Part shown: piece by piece, positions 60,529 to 64,000 of the stretch
How the letters are laid out: each line of letters opens with the position of its first letter
How positions within the stretch are numbered: position 1 is the stretch's first letter
Assembly (NCBI GenBank): GCA_947382875.1
Contig: CANDBG010000005.1
Coordinates: 1-64,000 of the forward strand
Origin: an uncultured Oscillibacter sp.
GTDB lineage: Bacteria; Bacillota; Clostridia; Oscillospirales; Oscillospiraceae
Direction of reading: 5' to 3'
DNA length: 64,000 nucleotides
Notes under the pieces: model-generated
What the model was told of the DNA's origin: nothing
Seen by the model: the letters and a program-made list of their open reading frames with translations, nothing else
Database searches by the model: none
Position numbers and translations under genes: made by a program

Positions 60529-61212
60529 ATGCAATATACGAACGTTATTACCGGCCGGTTTCTTGACCGTCCAAACCGTTTTGTTGCTCACGTGGAAACT
60601 TCACAAGGCGTTCAGACGGTTCATGTGAAGAATACAGGACGCTGCCGGGAGCTTTTGGTCCCTGGCGCAACGGTGTATCTGGAACAGAACGCAATTCCAA
60701 CGCGGAAAACTGCCTTTGACCTCATTGCCGTGCAGAAGGGAAGCCGGCTTATCAATATGGATGCCCAGGCCCCTAATCAGGTGTTTGCGGAGTGGGCGGC
60801 TCGCTTTTTGCCGGAGAACGCCCGCCTGTATCGTGAGTATGTTTATGGCGCTTCGCGTCTGGATTTTTGCTTTGAAACGGAAAAAGGCCTCCATTTGGTG
60901 GAGGTTAAGGGCGTCACGCTGGAGGAAAACGGCGCCGCCCGCTTCCCTGACGCTCCAACTGAACGAGGCGTGAAACACATTCGGGAGCTTCAGCGGGCCG
61001 TAGAGACCGGACTCCATGCAACACTCTTTTTTGTCGTCCAAATGGAGGGCATTCAAAGCGTCGCGCCAAATGACACAACCCATCCCGCTTTTGGTCAAGC
61101 ACTGCGCGAGGCCGCTTCGCATGGCGTCAACGTTCTTGCTTATGACTGCACCGTAACGGCGGATTCGCTTTCCATCCGCCGCCCGGCGCCTGTTCTCCTG
61201 AGTTCCAGCTGA
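60529..61212 (+). CDS. sfsA: SfsA family protein
   Basis: This 227-residue protein matches SfsA: RFLDRPNRFVAHVE, NTGRCRELLVPGA, a central EVKGVTLEENG..FPDAPTERGVKHI block and a C-terminal conserved stretch. It resembles a nuclease-like fold; the family is linked to maltose gene control in E. coli, but its role here is unknown. GAGGGGG precedes the ATG. Its last 86 bases overlap the ECF gene on the other strand. Confidence 0.92.
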   Translation: MQYTNVITGRFLDRPNRFVAHVETSQGVQTVHVKNTGRCRELLVPGATVYLEQNAIPTRKTAFDLIAVQKGSRLINMDAQAPNQVFAEWAARFLPENARLYREYVYGASRLDFCFETEKGLHLVEVKGVTLEENGAARFPDAPTERGVKHIRELQRAVETGLHATLFFVVQMEGIQSVAPNDTTHPAFGQALREAASHGVNVLAYDCTVTADSLSIRRPAPVLLSSS

Positions 61213-61777
61213 ACGAGGGAAACGCTTTTCGGACGTATACGCTCCGATGCAGGGCTGTCGCCAGCAGCGTCGACGCCGCCGCTCCAAAGATTCCCTGGAC
61301 TAAGTTGCTTGGAATTCCTGCCGCACTCCCGATCAGACAAAATATAAATGTATTGCCTGATGTGGCGAAAAATACCAGCAGGGCGTCGAACAGCCAGTAG
61401 CCGACTATCATCGGGATTTCTGCCGCTGCCGCACAAATCGGCAAACTCCAGCTTTTTTTGTTCAGAGTGCGGAACAATCCTGCGGCAATCCATGCCATGA
61501 CCGCTTTTATGATTAGCGTCGCCGGTACGTACATTACATAGCCGGACAGCAGGTCCGCCAAGGCCGGGCCAAGCCCGCCCGCGATGGCTCCATAGGCTGG
61601 CCCCAGAAGAAAGGCTCCCAGAATTACAACGGCGTCGCCCAGGTTCATGTAGCCGCCGCTGGGAGACGGTATTTGTAACAGCATCGTCGCCACACAGCCC
61701 AGAGCTGAAAATAAGGCCGTCAAAACCAGCTGACGCGTCAAATTTTTGCTTCCAGTCCGCCCGATAATTTTTTCCAT
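61127..61777 (-). CDS. ECF transporter S component
   Basis: This 216-residue membrane protein has about six segments with the ECF S-component pattern, including NLGDAVVILGAFLLGPAYGAIAGGLGPALADLLSGY. It binds a vitamin or metal and works with shared EcfA/T units, which are not in the window. The substrate is not determinable by eye. ATG at 61777 follows AAGGAG. Its last 86 bases overlap the sfsA end. Confidence 0.85.
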   Translation of the reverse strand: MEKIIGRTGSKNLTRQLVLTALFSALGCVATMLLQIPSPSGGYMNLGDAVVILGAFLLGPAYGAIAGGLGPALADLLSGYVMYVPATLIIKAVMAWIAAGLFRTLNKKSWSLPICAAAAEIPMIVGYWLFDALLVFFATSGNTFIFCLIGSAAGIPSNLVQGIFGAAASTLLATALHRSVYVRKAFPSFSWNSGEQAPGGGWKANPPLRCSHKQER

Positions 61778-61871
61778 TCCAAACACTCCTTTTTTTACCG
61801 ATTAACCGATATTTGATTCCAAAAGTAAAATCTCCCGCGCCCTAACTGCCGCCGATTCATTTCGAGCATCC

Positions 61872-62160
61872 GAGTTAGACGCACCAGCAAGTTGAATTGG
61901 CCTTCTCGTTTGATTTCTACCAAGCCATTTCAACCGCCAACCGCACCGCACCCTTTCGCGCACCGCAGCAGCGGCAGCGGAGTCAGACGCAGAGGCAAGT
62001 CGACAAAGACTTCTTGTTTGACTTCCTCCAAGCCGTAGTTTTCCACCAGTCCGAATAAAAGCGCTCTTTTCTTTTGGACCGTGAACGGCCCGTTTTCTTT
62101 TCTCTCGCCAGAGAAAAGAAAATGGGGGGTTCAAAAGAGCCAGCCATTGCAAATGGCCAT
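61872..62160 (+). repeat. Dispersed structured repeat, copy 2
   Basis: This non-coding stretch is homologous to 17-264, in the same orientation. The main hairpin pairs 62093-62105 with 62110-62122 perfectly around CGCC, extended by G92.T123 and 62089-62091 with 62124-62126. A second hairpin pairs 62143-62148 with 62152-62157. A 5' module is tandemly duplicated (61872-61935 and 61980-62046, sharing GACGCA..GCAAGT..TTCT.GTTTGA..CCAAGCC). It lies downstream of the DUF3842 gene. Minus-strand frames through it look spurious. Confidence 0.75.
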
Positions 62161-62163
62161 CTT

Positions 62164-62604
62164 TTAGAAAAGGGAAATCTCTTTCTCCGCTTGCGCTACG
62201 GCGCGCCGTAAATATTCGTCCAGACGACAGTCCTCGGTTCCTGCTATGTGGATGCCGCAGGTGGTTGACGGAATTAACACCTTTACCGCCTCTGAACCCG
62301 ATACCGCTGCCGCCATCGCCGGAGATACCTCTCCTAAAATTCCATTTGCCAATATCATCCCAATGGGCCCTAAAATCAAATCCGCCCGCGCCGCCTGACA
62401 GATTACCGCATTCTCTCCCGTCGCACCCTGCGACGCCCCCGCCTTCAGCATCGCGCTCGTCGCCAGAACGTTCGTCCCAACGCACAGCAATTCACAGCCC
62501 TCCGGCAGTCTTGGGCGCAATAGCCGTACCAACTGTGCGCCAATTCCTCCGCCCTGACCGTCCAACACCAGAACACGCCGCTTTCCACCACTTGCGCCGC
62601 CCAT
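62164..62604 (-). CDS. DUF3842 family protein
   Basis: This 146-residue protein matches DUF3842: VLVLDGQGGGIGAQLV (glycine-rich, about 11-26), CVGTNVLATSAMLKAGA, IGMILANGILGEVSPAMA and IAGTEDCRLDEYL. The glycine-rich start suggests nucleotide binding, but the function is unknown. It diverges from the BtuF-like gene; GGAAGGGAA precedes the ATG. Confidence 0.87.
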   Translation of the reverse strand: MGGASGGKRRVLVLDGQGGGIGAQLVRLLRPRLPEGCELLCVGTNVLATSAMLKAGASQGATGENAVICQAARADLILGPIGMILANGILGEVSPAMAAAVSGSEAVKVLIPSTTCGIHIAGTEDCRLDEYLRRAVAQAEKEISLF

Positions 62605-62630
62605 GAAAATTCCCTTCCTTTTCGTTACAG

Positions 62631-62659
62631 TTGATTTTTTGCCATATTTCGGTTATTAT
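62631..62659 (+). promoter_or_regulatory. Promoter of the BtuF-like transporter genes
   Basis: TTGATT (62631-62636), 17 bases, TATTAT (62654-62659). Confidence 0.72.
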
Positions 62660-62704
62660 AGCATAGGTACCTTAAACGCGCAATAGAAAGGACTTTGAAA
62701 CACT

Positions 62705-63688
62705 ATGCAAAAACGATTTCTCTCTCTCCTGCTGGCCGGATTCCTGCTTCTGTCTGGCTGCGCCCAGCCTGCGGAAGACCCTGCCGAAGACCTTCCCCCT
62801 GAACCGCCCGTCTCCCAGGAGGCCCCCCCCGCGCAAGCTCCTCAAACCTTCACCGACGACCTGGGCCGCGAGATCTCCCTCGACCCGCCCAAACGCGTCG
62901 CCGCCATGATCGGCAGCTTCGCCGATATCTGGTGCCTCGCGGGCGGTAAGGACGTGCTGACCGCCGCCGCCCATGACTCCTGGACCTCCTTCGACCTGAA
63001 CCTCGGCGAAGACGTCATTGACATTGGCGCGGTCAAAGACCCCAGCCTGGAAACCCTGCTTGCTTCCGAGCCGGACCTCATTCTCGCAAGCTGCAACACC
63101 GCCGCCGACCGGGACCTCCTGGATACCTTCGAGCAAGCCGGACTCCGCGCCGCCTATTTCGACGTCGAAAACTTTGACGATTACCTCCGGATGCTCAAAA
63201 TCTGTACCCAGCTCACCAACTGCCCCGAAAATTACGAAACGTACGGCGCCGCCGTCAAGGAACAGGTCGACGCCGCCATCGCACGTCAGGACGGCTCCGC
63301 CCCGAAAGTGCTCTATGTCCGGGCCAGCGGGTCCAGCTGCAAGGTCAAGGGCAGTTCCGGCAACGTCCTGGGCGAAATGCTCGCCGACCTCGGCTGCGTC
63401 AACATTGCCGACTCGGACCAGAGCCTCCTGGAAAACCTGAGCCTGGAAGCCATCATTGCCGCAGACCCTGATTATATTTTCGTTGTTTTGCAGGGCGTCG
63501 GGCAGACCGTGGAGCAAGCCCAGGCCATTCTCGACGAAAACCTTCTGTCCAACCCCGCCTGGGAGAGCCTCCGCGCTGTACAGGAGGACCATTTCTACAT
63601 CCTGGAACACGCCCTCTACAACCTGAAGCCAAACGCCCGCTGGGGAACTTCCTATGAATCGCTTGCCGACATTCTCTATCCGCAGTAA
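62705..63688 (+). CDS. Metal-chelate ABC transporter binding lipoprotein (BtuF/FepB family)
   Basis: This 327-residue lipoprotein has lipobox LSGC (about 16-19), a Pro/Glu linker and a two-lobed helical-backbone binding fold with [29 protein letters not shown] near the start. Such proteins bind cobalamin, heme or ferric siderophores; which one cannot be told. The permease gene starts inside its 3' end. Confidence 0.88.
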   Translation: MQKRFLSLLLAGFLLLSGCAQPAEDPAEDLPPEPPVSQEAPPAQAPQTFTDDLGREISLDPPKRVAAMIGSFADIWCLAGGKDVLTAAAHDSWTSFDLNLGEDVIDIGAVKDPSLETLLASEPDLILASCNTAADRDLLDTFEQAGLRAAYFDVENFDDYLRMLKICTQLTNCPENYETYGAAVKEQVDAAIARQDGSAPKVLYVRASGSSCKVKGSSGNVLGEMLADLGCVNIADSDQSLLENLSLEAIIAADPDYIFVVLQGVGQTVEQAQAILDENLLSNPAWESLRAVQEDHFYILEHALYNLKPNARWGTSYESLADILYPQ

Positions 63689-64000
63689 GGGCTGTTTGCT
63701 GGCGGGCCTCGCCTTGCTTACGCTCCTCGCCGCCATTTTAAGCATCTGCTTGGGCGCGGTATTCGTGCCGCCGGAGAAAATCCCCGCCATCCTCTCCGGG
63801 CAGCTCTCCGGCACGCCCGAAGCCCAGATCATCCGCTTCGCCCGTCTGCCGCGAACCTGCGGATGCTTACTGGCCGGTATGGCCCTGGCAGTCTCCGGAG
63901 CGGTGATTCAGGGGGTTTTGAACAACCCCCTGGCCGCGCCGAATATTATTGGTGTGAACTCCGGCGCGGGTTTGGCCGTCGCCCTTGGCAGCGCCTTTTT
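63654..64000 (+). CDS. Metal-chelate ABC permease (BtuC/FecD family), partial
   Basis: The ATG at 63654 overlaps the binding-protein gene by 35 bases, and the frame stays open to the window end, giving 115 residues so far. It has an N-terminal membrane segment ([20 protein letters not shown]), then [47 protein letters not shown], the typical FecCD permease start. The gene is cut off by the window edge. Confidence 0.88.
   Translation, partial: MNRLPTFSIRSKGCLLAGLALLTLLAAILSICLGAVFVPPEKIPAILSGQLSGTPEAQIIRFARLPRTCGCLLAGMALAVSGAVIQGVLNNPLAAPNIIGVNSGAGLAVALGSAF

Noticed and set aside
61778..61871. Vitamin riboswitch before the ECF S component
   Set aside because: I saw no conserved thiamine, cobalamin, FMN or preQ1 core in the short leader.
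61802..62485. Minus-strand open frame over the repeat
   Set aside because: It runs through repeat copy 2 and part of the DUF3842 gene in another frame, and has repetitive Ala/Ser content. It is a shadow of the repeat.

Overview
The window looks like the chromosome of a moderately high-GC member of the Clostridia. The evidence is clostridial-type PolC, a pyrH-frr-uppS-cdsA-dxr-rseP essential cassette, a BlaI/BlaR1-type pair, a PdaA-like deacetylase, a SpoVB-like flippase, a sodium-pump decarboxylase operon, GGAGG ribosome binding sites and TTGACA/TATAAT promoters. The gene mix and codon use resemble gut Oscillospiraceae (Oscillibacter/Flavonifractor type). That placement is inference; no rRNA is present. 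No prophage, insertion sequence, CRISPR array or replication origin was found.

Layout. 1-335: copy 1 of a dispersed structured repeat. 336-5741: NUDIX hydrolase, then on the minus strand a BlaI repressor with a BlaR1-M23 fusion sensor and a Zur-ZnuC-ZnuB zinc uptake operon. 5942-9342: NagZ-like lipoprotein, an acidic unknown protein and an AlaX editing protein. 9401-15681: an MMPL exporter with a 943-residue coiled-coil partner, divergent from two tandem TetR regulators. 15833-25219: CapA-like protein, split UxaA-family lyase, flippase, DEDDh exonuclease, secreted nuclease, polysaccharide deacetylase and small accessory genes. 25281-28373: hemerythrin, acetyltransferase, XRE-S24 repressor, tRNA-Thr and tRNA-Tyr, and a small zinc-ribbon/unknown/sigma-region-4 cassette.

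28556-40278 is the housekeeping core: YitT protein, UMP kinase, ribosome recycling factor, undecaprenyl-PP synthase, CDP-DAG synthase, two MEP isoprenoid enzymes (Dxr and IspG), RseP protease and DNA polymerase III PolC. IspG sits where ProS is found in Bacillus. 40379-48143: ferritin, a potABCD polyamine uptake operon ending in a hotdog thioesterase, an RluA-family pseudouridine synthase and unknown genes. 48430-56805: acyl carrier protein, RNase III, DUF362 ferredoxin, glutamate racemase, DUF1934, ArgS, an acetyltransferase, a 24-residue membrane micropeptide and amylomaltase. 56894-60307 is a four-gene biotin-dependent, sodium-translocating decarboxylase. 60529-64000: SfsA, an ECF S component, repeat copy 2, DUF3842 and the start of a BtuF/BtuC-type metal-chelate importer that runs off the window.

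The most unusual signal is the repeat at the two ends of the window. In both copies a long perfect polypyrimidine/polypurine hairpin keeps the same CGCC loop and the same flanks, while the stem sequence changes with compensating substitutions. This suggests that the fold, not the sequence, is conserved.
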